Positions 35,630-46,572 are shown, counted from the first letter of the stretch. The stretch is 64,000 nucleotides of DNA from Cryptomeria japonica (GCF_030272615.1 NC_081406.1:112685783-112749782); one strand, 5' to 3'. Notes: generated by a model from the letters alone, not told the origin. Numbers and translations: made by a program.

Positions 35630-36407
35630 TGATGTTGTCATTGATGGCAACCATCTGGCAACCAACTGGAAAGTCACCGACAATTTGTTTCTACATGCCT
35701 GACATCACAAACTTCATACACTAACAGACACCGGCACTTCACCGACATTTAGATTACATTAGCAACAAGCATACCAGCACCCCAGCCGACATGGGATAAA
35801 GTTTTGTTTATACGAACTATTTTGTAATTGTAATTATCTTTTGTAAAGCTGACATGGTATATTGTAAAAGACTCATATGTATGAGATCTTATAGGTCAGT
35901 TTATGGAAGTAGATGGATGAGAAGTATAAGGCAATTTTGTATAAGGTGATATAGTTGACAACGAAGGTTTTGGTTATTGACTAAACTTAAACCGGTACTG
36001 AACCTGGCCTGAGAGATGCTGTTCTAAGCAGTACATTGTATTGGATTTGATAATCCATTTTGTAGTTAGTGTGACTCTTTATTGAGCAGTGAGCTCTAGG
36101 CTGTTGGCCTCCCTACATGTGTAGACCCCTCATTGTAAGTAGTATTTATTCATTGGCCAATGAGTAAATATTGTGGGTCACAAATCCCATCAAGGTTTTT
36201 CCCACACCGGGTTTCCTCGTTAAATATCTTGTGTTATGGTGTGTTTCTATGATGTCTCTATTATTTATGTTTATTGCAATAATTCTTATTTACCGGTACA
36301 CTATTTTGGGATACAAAGTTATTAATAAGTTTAAATATTCCGTCAACCGGTTAGAGACTGATTCACCCCCCCTCTTAGTGTCTTTGGGACTGTCATTGAA
36401 TCTAACA
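35630..36407 (+). repeat. 3' LTR of element H
   Basis: 778 bp, near-identical in order to the 5' LTR. Ends ...CATTGAATCTAACA at 36407. Confidence 0.8.
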
Positions 36408-37880
36408 GACATTTGATGATGATGCACATACAATCATTGATAAATTGTTCTCTACAGTATGATTAGGATTGGTGATTTCATTGATAAGGGGTTCATGAAC
36501 AACTTGTGTAGAGGGATTGGGATCATGAGGAGAAATGACAAGTTCATTTGAGAGGGAATATTCTGAGGAACATGGAGGATTATGACATGGAGATGAAGGG
36601 ATGGTGAGATATTGATTAGGATTTGGAGGAAAAATGGTATCTTGTTTAGGACATGAAGGTAAAGGTATGCTTTGATCTTGTCTTGGAAAGGGATTATTAT
36701 GAAGGATAGAAGGGATGTCTCGATCTTGTTTAGGAGGTGGATGTTGGATGGGACTTGAAATGACACTTTTTTCTTGAGATGAAAGGGTTTGATTATGAAT
36801 GGAATAGAAAAGAGCGAGGGGATCATCATAAGACTCTTGGTCGGTGGGATCTTGATAAAAAATTGGGTAGGATGGAAGTGGTTGTTCTTGATCTTTATTT
36901 GTTTAAGGGCTCATTTCTTCTAATTTTGTATCATCCTCTTGACATAGGGAAGGAGTTTGGAAATGCATGGGAGATTGTTGGAATGTTTCAACATTTTGGC
37001 TTGATGAAGGAGGATTTTGAATGAGATCCTCTGAATCATGAGTTGAATTAGATTGGATTTGTATGATGGATAGCGATTGGGAGGTTGTGTTATTAGATAG
37101 AGATGGCATGGATTGGTTTTGTGTGATTTCAGGGGATGATGAAATGGTGGATATATATGGTTGATCTAGGCTTTGGTTGAAAGAGATTTGATTTTGGTTG
37201 AAAGAAGTATGATTTTGGGTGAAAGATGTTTGATTTTTGTTGAATGAATTTTGATTTGGACTTTGGTTGAAGGGGGTTTGATTTTGGTTGAAAGAGGTTT
37301 GAATGTTGGGTTGGTGTGAATTTTGATTTGGTCTTTGGTTGAAAGGGGTTTGAATGTTGGGTTGGTGTGATTGGTATGATTGATATAGTGGGTTGAAAGA
37401 AAAAGAAGGTTTAAATGACTCTAATGTTGGTTGAATTGAGGTAGGAATAATTTTGTTGAATAATGAAGGTTGGCCTGATACTGATTCCCTTGTGGCCATC
37501 ACTTTTGTCATCATTTTTTCTAACCAACCCCTATGGTTGTTAGGACTAGTCATGTTAGTCACTTGTTGTTGCAAAGTTTTGATTTGTTGAGCTAAGGTTT
37601 ATATGGATGTCGATGGAATAGGAATGGAAGGGATGAATCCTCCACCTTCTCTATGAAATGTATAATGCCAATCCATGATGTTTGCTTTTTTGTTTTGGAC
37701 CTAGGATCATGACATGTAAGATATTTTTTGTATTTCTTTGAATGTGGCAATGTTTGATTGAACTTGACCAACTTGTTTGAGTTGAGGTTGAGTTTGATTG
37801 ATCCTCTGATTATGTTTTGGACGTTTGGGGTATGACTTTCTAGGATGATTATGCAAATGATGATGAACTAAGACAGATGT
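36408..37880 (-). other. Element J interior with a Gln/Asn/Ser-rich open frame
   Basis: The minus-strand frame at 36903-37574 (223 codons) starts MQQQVTNMTSPNNHRGWLEK. It is then made of repeated FNQ/QNQ/TSF units (for example TPFNQSPNQNSFNKN), with a similar frame from 36829 to 36452. It is low-complexity and prion-like in composition. It lies in J's sense strand and could be the vestige of a J-encoded protein. No domain is recognised, and composition bias alone may keep it open. Confidence that it is a real gene is low. Confidence 0.35.
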
Positions 37881-37889
37881 ATATGAGGT

Positions 37890-38280
37890 CTAGGCAAGGA
37901 CATATATGAGGATGATAATGAGGACATAAATAGAGATTATACAACTTCTAAGGACGATAATAAGGAGATAAATGAAGATTATGCAAGGACTTAGGACGAT
38001 AATGAAGACTATGAAAGGACTTAGGATGATAATGAGGACTATAATAAGGATGTAAATGAAGACTATGTAAAGACTAAGGACGATAATAATAACATAAATG
38101 AGGACTATGCAAGGACTATGTATGATAATAAGGACTATGCAAAGACTAAGGACGATAATGAGGACATAAATAAGGACTATGCAAGGACTTGGGACGATAA
38201 TGAGGACGTAAATGAGGACTATGCAAGGACTTAGGACGATAATAAAGATGTAAATGAGGACTATGCAAAGACTACCTATG
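37890..38280. repeat. Degenerate tandem array GAGGACTATGCAAGGACTTA in J
   Basis: About nine copies of a block GGACGATAATGAGGACRTAA plus ATGAGGACTATGCAAGGACT, as full units of about 42 bp and shortened units of about 27 bp. It leaves a long open frame on the minus strand (IVLIYVLIIVLSPC repeats) that is best read as a by-product of the array. Confidence 0.8.
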
Positions 38281-39239
38281 GTCACAAGTGTGTCAAACTT
38301 TGAGTTTCTAGGACTATCTGACCTTTCAAAATGGACTTCATTTTCAGTGATTCTGCATGTAGGACAAGTTTTGTGGTTTTCCAGGTCTAAGAACAATTGT
38401 TTGGAGGTAGATATAGCTGACTGAGCTGGTTTTTCAAACAATCTCAGAGAATTCAGAGATATGCAGGATAGGGCCTGAAATAGCCCAAAGGACTGACTCA
38501 ATACTGGTCTGATACAACGATACATAAAAAAACACATAATACAATCTTAGGCTGGAAAGTGGACATCATTCAATGAGACCCTTACAAAATACTGAAACAA
38601 AACGAACAGATAGAGAGTCTGGCAGCACTGGCTCCACTCCACCGCACACACTTCTCAGGCATGCCAGTCTCTCTTACCTCGAAGATCCAAAGATCTTATA
38701 ACCGAGAGATTTCTGTATCATAGTGTAAGGTATATGAAGGGTATCTATGGGGTATGATCCGCACTCCCAAAATCACTGAATGTAGGGTTTTGGCTACTAA
38801 GTTGGTTCTTATTGTAAGGTTTCGAGGGGTCTTGATCCAACAATGGAATCTCAGAGGAAGCCACTTAAGACTTTAGTTGAGCTTATCGGTATAGGGAAGG
38901 CCCCAACATACGTCAAATTCACTCAACACTCTAGCCGCTTGACCAATATATTTATATAGTGGCTCAAAAAACCCGCTCGAGAGTACACTGGGAGATAGAA
39001 TATCCCCAATGCATCCCAATTCAAAGTACCTCTGTGGGGTGATGAAATCCCCAGTCAAAGATACCCCTCACTACGTGAAATAAAATAAAATTGGGTGTCA
39101 TTGTCACCTCCTTCCTTTCTCCCAAGACCCCGAAGGCAGGTGGAAAGTTAGTTAATGCAACAGTAGGTCCACCCCAAACACGATAAAAATTATTTACTTT
39201 AAGAAAACCAAATGTGATTTAATCTAATGCAACCTGATT

Positions 39240-39500
39240 CATGTTCATTTTAAAACCCAAATTAAGGTGTTGAATACACGTGCATGTCTATTTTAAACAC
39301 CAAATTGAAATGTGAAGGGATACGTGTCAATTTTAACTGTTATTGATTTTAAGCCCAAATCGAAGTGTTATACATGCATGTCAATTTTAAGCAATGTTAA
39401 TTTTAAGCACCAAAAGATGAAGTGTGAGATTGTGCATGCATGTCCATTTTAACCATTGTTGATTTTAAGCACCAAAAGATGAAGTGTGAGATTATGAGTG
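39240..39500. repeat. Four diverged ~65-bp units in J
   Basis: GCATGTCNATTTTAA and GATTTTAAGCACCAAAAGATG recur; the last two copies are nearest to each other (39396 and 39459). Confidence 0.7.
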
Positions 39501-39604
39501 CAATTGATCTAATATTAATCCGATCCTATCTGTAAATTCACCACAAGCTGCAAACAGATGATTAGTAGTAAAATCAAATCAACAGAAAACAGAAAATCAA
39601 AAAT

Positions 39605-40345
39605 TGATAGAAGCGAATGCGTGATTATACCTACCCGATTGCGTGATTTTGGATAAGCAATTGTGTAATTTTGTCAGAACGAATGCGTGACAGTATCAGA
39701 GCGATTGCGTGACTTTAATAGGTCAATTGCATAATCATAACAAGACGATTGCATGACAAACAAACAACTAACACAAAAAAAGAAAAAATGAAACTAAACC
39801 CGATCAGAAACCTGCAAAACCAATTGTAAGGCCCTAGCTAGATCTCTCATCATCCATTCAATGTTAATTAAATCATATTTAACTTGATATGAGAAAACTA
39901 AGCTATTGTATCTATCAAAGGCTGGTTGATCTTCCCAATCTTATATATGCTTTTCTCCTTTGAGAACCCTTTGATAGCGTTTGGCCTGCCTTCTTTGTTC
40001 CTTTGTCCTTTTGGTACCTGAAATCCTGAATTGTACCTTATGCGCTATAAACCGTTAAAACCAAAACATGCAATAAAAACAACCTGTTTCCAGATTTACT
40101 CAATTTCATGCAGAATTAAATAGATCAGAGAAAGAAAAGGAATGAAAATAAAATTATCATAACAAAAAAATCCAAAATGAATGCATGACAGTATCAGATC
40201 AATTGCGTGATCCTGTAAGGGCGATTGTATGATCCCGTAAGGTCGATTGCATGATGGGTTCTGCACGAATGCGTAACCCTGTCTGGTCGATTGCATAGAT
40301 CTGTCTAGGCGATTGCATGATGATGTAACCGCGAATGCGTGATGA
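39605..40345 (-). repeat. Interspersed short motif (GCGATTGCGTGA-type), about 15 copies, in J's 5' region
   Basis: In two clusters (39605-39760 and 40175-40345) a motif NCGATTGC(G/A)TGA or CGAATGCGTGA recurs every 22-35 bp with unrelated spacers. On J's sense strand it reads TCAYGCAATCG. It lies just inside J's PBS, where packaging or dimerisation signals of retroelement RNA usually sit. Confidence 0.75.
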
Positions 40346-40453
40346 AGAGGTCTATCTTGAAATCTGTGCAAAACTTGCAAAAAGGAAAAAATCCGTACGA
40401 TTTGCAAAAACAACACAGAAAACAAAGAAGGTTAATTAGCTGTTGTTCATGTT

Positions 40454-40463
40454 GGGTTCACCA
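40454..40463 (-). promoter_or_regulatory. Primer binding site of element J
   Basis: On the minus strand TGGTGAACCC, three bases from the LTR end ...ATAGCACA. It is complementary to a tRNA 3' end GGGTTCACCA; I do not name the tRNA. Confidence 0.65.
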
Positions 40464-40466
40464 AAA

Positions 40467-41666
40467 TGTGCTATGCTCAAATACATCATTGCTAAATAGG
40501 AAATAAGGACAATCATGAATTCCTTAACTATCTAAGCAATTCAAACATAAAACCAATGAAATAGATGGAAAATGGAATTAAATTAAACAATATGAAACTC
40601 CCTATTGTGCATCACGACTTCCATTGTTCTTCTTCTCTCTGTGGTATGATGGCTCTCAGATATTGCACTAGCAACCTGCAATTGACACAAAGATTTGAAG
40701 TTTGTGATCTAGAGGAATTGTGAGGATTGAATGTTCAATTTATAGATTTTTGGAGAAGATTGATTGAAAGATGGAACATAATGATCAAGAGGTGGAACTC
40801 AGGTGAGCTCACATGTTGATTGATAGTTGAACTGTTGCCTTGGAGGTAAAACATAATAGATTGAATCGATTAATTGAGTCAACTGATTGAGAAAAAACTA
40901 ACTGAAGGAAGAAACAGAATGAGAGGAAATTAACAGGATGACCAAGAGAACTAGAAGATGAAAATAGAGATTGGAGAGATAAATGATTTAATTAATTAAT
41001 TTAGCATGTGCTTGCATTTTGACTTAGATTTTCAATTTAATCTTTGTATGAGATTTTAATTCAAATAATTGAATTTATTTAATTCAATTTAGCATTTGAA
41101 TATATTTAGAATTTGACTTTGATTTTCAATTTGGTTTTTGAAATCATGCACATGTATTTTAATTTGGAAGAATTTAGAAGAATACAAAATTAAATGAAAT
41201 TAGAATTTGGGGATTTGGAAATGAAAGAATTAATTAGCTAATTAATTTAAAGAAACTATTTAATTATGCTAGAAATGGAATTTAATTACATAATAAAGAT
41301 TATTTAATTTAAAGGATTAAATCGTAATTAATTAAATAATAAATATTTAATTAATATTTAGAAAAGGGTTAATGATTAGATGATTAGAGATAGAAATTGA
41401 GAATAAAATTATTTAAATAATAAAGATTATTTAAACTGGGAAATTAAAAAGAATTAATTAAATAGCAAATATTTAATTAATATTTAGAAAATGATTAAAA
41501 TGATTAAATGATGATAGAATAGGAAATATAATAATTAGTAAGATGATGAGGAAATATGAAATTAGAAGAAAATGATTAATTAACTTAATTAAATAATTAA
41601 AGAATTATTTAATCAATTAGAAGAATAATTAGTACATGATCAATGAGACATTTTTAGGATTCTACA
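40467..41666 (-). repeat. 5' LTR of element J
   Basis: 1200 bp, partner of 25743-26894. About 50 bp longer, mainly through an extra AATAAAGATTATTTAA-type block near 41290. Confidence 0.9.
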
Positions 41667-41672
41667 ACACCT

Positions 41673-42685
41673 ATGGATGATTCTAAGGTTCCTTTTCTAT
41701 CACCTTATAATTATGCAACTTGGCATCAACATGCATGGAATTCACTAATGCAACTAGGCTATACTCCATATGTTGAGAAAAAGGTAGCCGAACTTACAGA
41801 AGATAAGGAAAAGATAAAATGGATGCTTGAACAAACTAAAGCTCTTGGATGTCTTCGTAGTTTTGTTTCTCTTGATCTAATGTTTCAAATTGAAGCATGC
41901 AAAACCTCACATGAAGCTTGAGAAAAGTTAAAAACATTGTATGGTACAACTAAAAAAGTAAGAGGCCAAGGATTTCATAACTAAAGTTAATGATTTGCAG
42001 GCACAATGTAAAGAATGTGGCATTGATAAAAAGGACATTCAGTTGGTCCACAATGTATTGAACAAACTTGGTCCTGAACATGCATCTTCTATTTCTAGCT
42101 TTCATACTCATAGGATAACTATGGCTATTGAACAAACTTGGTCTTGAATATGCATATTTTGTTTCTAGCTTTCATACTCATAGGCTAACTATGGGATCAG
42201 CTTATGTTAAGCCTTCATTTGCATCTTTTTCTGAGATGTTGATACATGAGCAACAAGAGATTCTTTCTATGGGTTTCATTAAGTCATCAAATAATCGGGC
42301 GTTATTGGCTAATCATCCTAAGGGACAGAAAGAGTTAGAGCAATCTGACAAGAAACAAAAGAAATCAAAGAAAAAACCACATACTAATCAAGCACATAAT
42401 AAATCAAATTCAAAAGGTGATTCATCCAAGAAGGAGAAGTCTACTTGCTCATATTGCAAAAGGACCGGACATGAGGAGCATTCTTGTTACAAGAAGGATA
42501 TTGATGAGCTCAAACATCTTCTTAAGAAGAACAATATTGATCTACCTTCTAGAATGTTTGAGTCAATTTCTTTTTCCAATTCAAAACAATTAGGATCTAC
42601 TAAGGTAAAAGGTCATGCAGGACTTGCTTTTGAAGCAACTAAAGGTAAAGGTAAATGTCTTTGTGCTACTACAAGTTGTGAATGA
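41673..42685 (+). pseudogene. Element C: Copia-type gag with one zinc knuckle
   Basis: Starts MDDSKVPFLSPYNYATWHQH, typical of UBN2-type Copia gag, six bases after J's end. A TGA interrupts at 41919 (HEA.EKLK, where Trp is expected), and a frameshift follows near 41955. A 70-bp tandem duplication at 42057-42196 shifts the frame again, after which it is open from 42128. The knuckle is CSYCKRTGHEEHSC (intact CX2CX4HX4C), near 42450-42490, preceded by a Lys-rich stretch. It is in frame with the protease that follows. Confidence 0.8.
42057..42196 (+). repeat. 70-bp tandem duplication in C's gag
   Basis: ATTGAACAAACTTGGTC(C/T)TGAA begins at 42057 and 42127. As 70 is not a multiple of 3, it breaks the gag frame. 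Confidence 0.85.
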
Positions 42686-43027
42686 GGGAGATGGTTTTTG
42701 GATTCTAGAGCTTCTCATCATATGGCTTCTACACAGTCTAGGTTCTCTTCTTTTGAGGCTTGTGTTATGCGACCTATTCTAATGGGCACCAACACTTATA
42801 TGAGTGTCATTGGGAAAGGTTCTATTGATATTCGGGATGACACTTTCAATGATATTTTGTGCGTACCTCATTTATCAAATAATCTTCTTTCCATCTATTA
42901 GATCACCCATGGTGGAACAAGGAAGATTGTGGAGTTCACACTTGACTCAGTCATCATTCGAGACTTGGAAAGTAGAGAGATAATTGCTAATGGGATGGTT
43001 GATCATGCATCTCGGTTATATACCTTT
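42686..43027 (+). pseudogene. Element C: Copia aspartic protease with changed active site
   Basis: Continues in frame after a TGA at 42683-42685. It shows WFLDSRASHHMAST, the Copia protease motif D-S-G-A-S-x-H-M with Gly changed to Arg (GGA to AGA). Downstream are ILCVPHLSNNLLSIY and, past a TAG, ITHGGTRKIVEF and DLESREIIANG, resembling the usual protease to pre-integrase linker. The integrase HHCC and core that should follow are absent, and the sequence passes directly to the repeat ORF at 43084. Confidence 0.75.
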
Positions 43028-43083
43028 TGAGACTTTTTACTTGATGATGGTTCTGATCCTTTGGCTGTTGATCATAATCTAAC

Positions 43084-43443
43084 ATGAATTTTGATTTTGA
43101 GAACTTTGGTTACTTGAACTTGGGTATTCTCACACCAGATCTAGTTCTTGAACCTTGCATTCTTTCTCATCCATCTACTGTTGCCTCTAAAGATACTTGT
43201 GTTTCTACATCCATGGTTTCTTGTGCTTCAGTGCAACGGGATATACATCATCTTCTAAATCTAGTTTCATGGGATGACTACTTGATAGACATTGCAAGTT
43301 TGTTTGTGGAGTCTCATATCTCAGACTTGGGAGATACTATTCATGAAATTCATTTTCTCTTTGATGAAGTTGATTCTTCTTTAGTTGTTATGGAGGAACC
43401 TTTGGATCCTCTTATTCATACTCCATATTATCATTCCTTATAG
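43084..43443 (+). CDS. Element C ORF with a ~40-residue repeat shared with element K
   Basis: 119 codons from ATG 43084 to a TAG. The central part, from about 43264, reads VSWDDYLIDIASLFVESHIS and then IHEIHFLFDEVDSS, matching both repeat copies of K's ORF (9860-10265). No database family comes to mind. It occupies the place of integrase/RT in a Copia element, followed by about 600 bp without a clear frame and then the PPT. It is free of stops, which is notable beside the broken gag and protease. It could be an accessory protein of a non-autonomous lineage or a relic of host sequence captured long ago. Confidence 0.5.
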   Translation: MNFDFENFGYLNLGILTPDLVLEPCILSHPSTVASKDTCVSTSMVSCASVQRDIHHLLNLVSWDDYLIDIASLFVESHISDLGDTIHEIHFLFDEVDSSLVVMEEPLDPLIHTPYYHSL

Positions 43444-44038
43444 TTTGACATGAGTGTGGATACTTTCGATCAACATTTGGAGGAGGCACTTTATCTTCAG
43501 AGGAGATATTGAATTCTTTGGAGCTTGTTAAACATACATCTCTACTTTGTTCTAGATTGTCATCTTCATCAGTGTGGCCTAGAATGCCTGATTTGGATGT
43601 GACTATCGACATCGACATAGAGACACCTGAGCAGTATTCAGAGACTTCATACATTTTGTTGTTTCTTCCTGCATATTCTTTTCAAGAATGAGAAAGTTTA
43701 CATACACCTTTGGTTTTGTTTCTTCCAAAGGGGAGGAATGTTTTTCAATGATTGTGGTCCATCTTCTACATCATGTTTTGAGCATCAACCATCGGTACAG
43801 TTGATTACTTTTGGGAAGGCTACATAGTCTTTCTTATTTCAGAGAGGACTTCTTCCTTGCATGGGATTCTTTCTTGTGTTGGGAAACTTGTTTTCTTTTC
43901 TCTCCTTTGGGGAGGAGTTTTGTCTCACTAGGTTTTCTCCTTTACTTCATCTTTGAGAGATTTTTTTGTACATGGGTACCTAATATGGCCTTGTAGCCGG
44001 GGCCCATCTTTGTGTGTTTTCACCCACCTAAGCTACAC

Positions 44039-44049
44039 TTAAGGGGGGG
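44039..44049 (+). promoter_or_regulatory. Polypurine tract of element C
   Basis: TTAAGGGGGGG directly before the LTR start TGTTAGTGTAGG. Confidence 0.8.
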
Positions 44050-44150
44050 TGTTAGTGTAGGTTTTTATTTCCTCTTATATTAGGGAATAATTATTTTTCC
44101 TACACATTATTAAGCTTGCTTAGGTTATAATATAATGGTTAGGGTGAAGA
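44050..44150 (+). repeat. 3' LTR of element C, first part (split by B)
   Basis: TGTTAGTGTAGGTTTTTATT... matches 12005 onward up to GGTTAGGGTGAAGA, where B is inserted. The LTR resumes at 51467 and again, after the duplication, at 52121. Confidence 0.85.
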
Positions 44151-45598
44151 TGTTGGCATTATGTGAACCGGTATGAGGACATGATGACATTGTATGTTGT
44201 CATTGATGTCAATATGTTGAAGAAGAGAGAACCGGTATGTTACCAAGAATCGGTATATGTGATGTGTTTGTTCAAGGTGAACCGACATGTGGATATGGGA
44301 ACCGGTACATGGAAGCTTTGTATGACTACCTGTTGGTAGTCTCAACTTCAGGGTTTTCGATTGAAGTGCTTAAAGCTTGTGTGACTCAACCGGTGACTTT
44401 GTGTGATGAGTTAGCATTGTAACGAAGAACAGATCGTGTTGCCATGTCAACCTTGTGTGCGTGAATGATCTTGCATGAAGGAGACTATTCCTTTCTACCT
44501 CGAGAATGTGCGAAGTCTGTAAACGGTGAAAACACGTGATGAGTTCTTAGTCGCCATGAAAGTGGTGGAAAACGAACGATGGAGAACGTCTTGAGATCGG
44601 TTCAAGACTGTTGCATTTAATGCAACGTGCTCAACGGTCAGGATTGAACCGTTTGAATTGCTTAACCTAACAGGTTTAGGGTTTAGGGTTTATGCTACCG
44701 AACTATCTGTTTCCTATAAGGTTGTTGTTGTGTTTCTTTCTGAGGTTGTTGGCAAAAGTTGTGTGTATGTGTCCAAGTTGAGAGATACGTGATTCTTGCT
44801 AGACCAGAGGAGAGAAGTGATGCTTGCAGAGTGTAAGTGTAGAAGGTGAAGAGGAGCTAAAGCGGATCTGCATTGGCATTGAGTGCTGTTACCAAATCAT
44901 TGTAATACCTGTTGATCTCTAACCACTTCAATAGTTGGGAAATCCCTTAACAGGGTAGCTTTAATCGGCTTACTGTAAATCCTTTGACAGGGTGACTCAA
45001 AACCATCGAGTTCTTGAAATCCTCTAACATGGTAACCTTTAACAGGGTTTAACCCTTAACCGAGTATTCTAGCCATCCTTTAACCGGGTAATCTCTAACA
45101 GGATCGGTTCCTAATAGAACCTATTGTATCACTCTTTAACCGGACAATGCTCCTAACAGAGCAGACTTCTAAAGAGTTCAAAAACAACTTGTGGGTATTC
45201 ATCCCCACCATAGTTTTTCCCAGTTGGGTTTCCACATGAAAAATCTATGTGTCATGTGTGGTGTTATTCATGTGATGGTTTAAGTGATTTGTGTCTGAAG
45301 GTAAATTATGTTGATCTAGTTGTTTATATTTTTGATGATAGATTACCTGTTCATGCACTAGGGTGAAATGGAAATGAAGTATTAGATTGTATGAAAAGAT
45401 AAGTGTCAACCGGTTTATACTTGTCTTAGTTATTCTGAGTTTTGCCGGTTGTACTCTGTTTAAGACCGGTGTTACTGTTTGTCTGCCAAAGCACAGTGTC
45501 TGCTAACAAGCCAGTTTTAGGAATGTGTTTTTGTTTGTACTGATTCACCCCCCCTCTCAGTACCGGTTTGGTACTATCCATTCATCATTGAGTTATCA
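44151..45598 (+). repeat. 5' LTR of element B
   Basis: 1448 bp, similar to the 3' LTR throughout, with several indels near 44230-44300. Rich in ACCGGT-type motifs. Ends GAGTTATCA. Confidence 0.9.
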
Positions 45599-45600
45599 AT

Positions 45601-45612
45601 TGGTATCAGAGC
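45601..45612 (+). promoter_or_regulatory. Primer binding site of element B
   Basis: TGGTATCAGAGC, perfect initiator tRNA-Met PBS, two bases after the LTR. Confidence 0.95.
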
Positions 45613-45669
45613 GTCCTCTAGGTCCTCTATGTTATAAGCTTAACCGCTTGAGGAAAAGATCCCAGTCTA

Positions 45670-46572
45670 ATGATGAAGAGGGAAGGTCCAAAGTTCAATA
45701 GAGATAATTTCAATATATGGAAAGACAGAATGAAGATATACATCAGAAGCATGGGTGCTCAACACTGGAGCTATGTTGAGAATGCTTATGTTGCCCCTAT
45801 CGGTACTCTCACCAATGACCAAAAGAGAGAGATGGAGGAGAATGGGCAAGTCATGGAAGCCCTAATTAGTAGTTTATCTGACATTGAGTTTATTGATGTC
45901 CAAGATAAAGTAAATCCCAAAGAAGTATGAGATACTCTTGAAAATATCTATGGCGGTGATGAGCATATAAAACAAGCTAAGGAAGAAAGCCTTAGAGGGA
46001 AGTTCGAAGACATGCAGATGGTTGAAGGTGAGACCATTCAACAGTATGGAATAAGAATCAAAATTGTTGTCGGAGATATCAAGAGTGTAGGTGGTAAAAT
46101 GGAAGATTCCACTATGGTAAGCAAAGTTCTGAGATCCTTATTATTGGTCTATACAATAAGGGTTGCTGCTATTCAGGAGTTGAGATCAATAGACAAGACT
46201 AAGGTATCCCTAGGCTCCATCATTGCAAAGTTGACAGCTTATGAGCTAAATAGTTTTGATGGTAGTGTTCAAAAGACTGAATCAACTTTTAAAGCTTCTG
46301 CTGTACCATCCTAAAAAGATAAAGAAGCAAGCACCCGTGGTGAACCAAGATAGAGCAGAGAAATGGATGATGAGGAGATTCTGATGGAATTTGAAGCTCT
46401 TCTTGCTAGGAAACTTCCTAAAGGAACCGGTAAATACAGAGGTAAGCTCCCTTTGAAATGCTTTTCTTGTAACTAGATATGACATATTGCTATAAACTGT
46501 CCTAATGGTGACAACAAGGACAAACTGAAAAGGTTCAAGAAATTCAAAGGAGGAAACCAGAGAAACTGTTTT
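45670..46572 (+). pseudogene. Element B: Copia gag with zinc knuckle
   Basis: ATG at 45670 (MMKREGPKFNRDNFNIWKDR), the usual opening of UBN2-type gag. Stops occur at 45928 (TGA, where Trp is expected in VWDTLEN), 46312 (TAA), 46351 (TAG), 46474 (TAG) and 46480 (TGA). The knuckle CFSC..HIAINC at 46459-46500 has two stops inside it. It continues in frame into an acidic linker (VTDEESEDEENEDIAFVD) before the protease. The phase is constant throughout. Confidence 0.88.

Larger units (their letters stand above)
29844..36407 (+). mobile_element. Element H: pol-less LTR element with two ORFs, nested in J
   Basis: LTRs at 29844-30618 and 35630-36407 are close copies (TGATGTYGTCATTGATG... CATTGAATCTAACA). 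An initiator-Met PBS follows the first. The 5-kb interior has ORF1 (30690-31803) and ORF2 (32103 to about 35500). No protease, integrase, RT or RNase H motif is present. A G-rich tract (AAAGGGGGAG, 35549) lies 80 bp before the 3' LTR instead of abutting it, so the LTR start may be misjudged. No 5-bp target duplication is evident. F (1-4755) is a sister copy. Confidence 0.75.
25743..41666 (-). mobile_element. Element J: LARD-like non-autonomous LTR element in C's leader
   Basis: LTRs at 25743-26894 and 40467-41666, TG...CA on both strands. On the minus strand they begin TGTAGAMWCCTAAAAA. A PPT abuts the left LTR and a PBS abuts the right LTR, so it runs right to left. Target duplication is GCACC (25738-25742) / ACACC (41667-41671). 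Without nested H the interior is about 7 kb and has no gag, protease, RT or integrase motif. It holds a Gln/Asn-rich frame and several tandem repeats. Long LTRs plus a long non-coding core fit the LARD class. Confidence 0.85.

Noticed and set aside
29834-36412. Target-site duplication for element H
   Set aside because: Flanks ATAAT (or TCTTA with the alternative start) and GACAT do not match; the LTR start is uncertain by about 10 bp, so no TSD is claimed.
37890-38537. Long minus-strand frame of IVLIYVLII repeats, looks like a membrane protein
   Set aside because: It is produced by the GACGATAATGAGGAC tandem array (37890-38280); hydrophobicity follows from the repeat sequence.
39605-40345. 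CRISPR-like array (short repeats with spacers)
   Set aside because: Motif copies are only 11-12 nt, degenerate, unevenly spaced and inside a plant retroelement; there are no cas genes.
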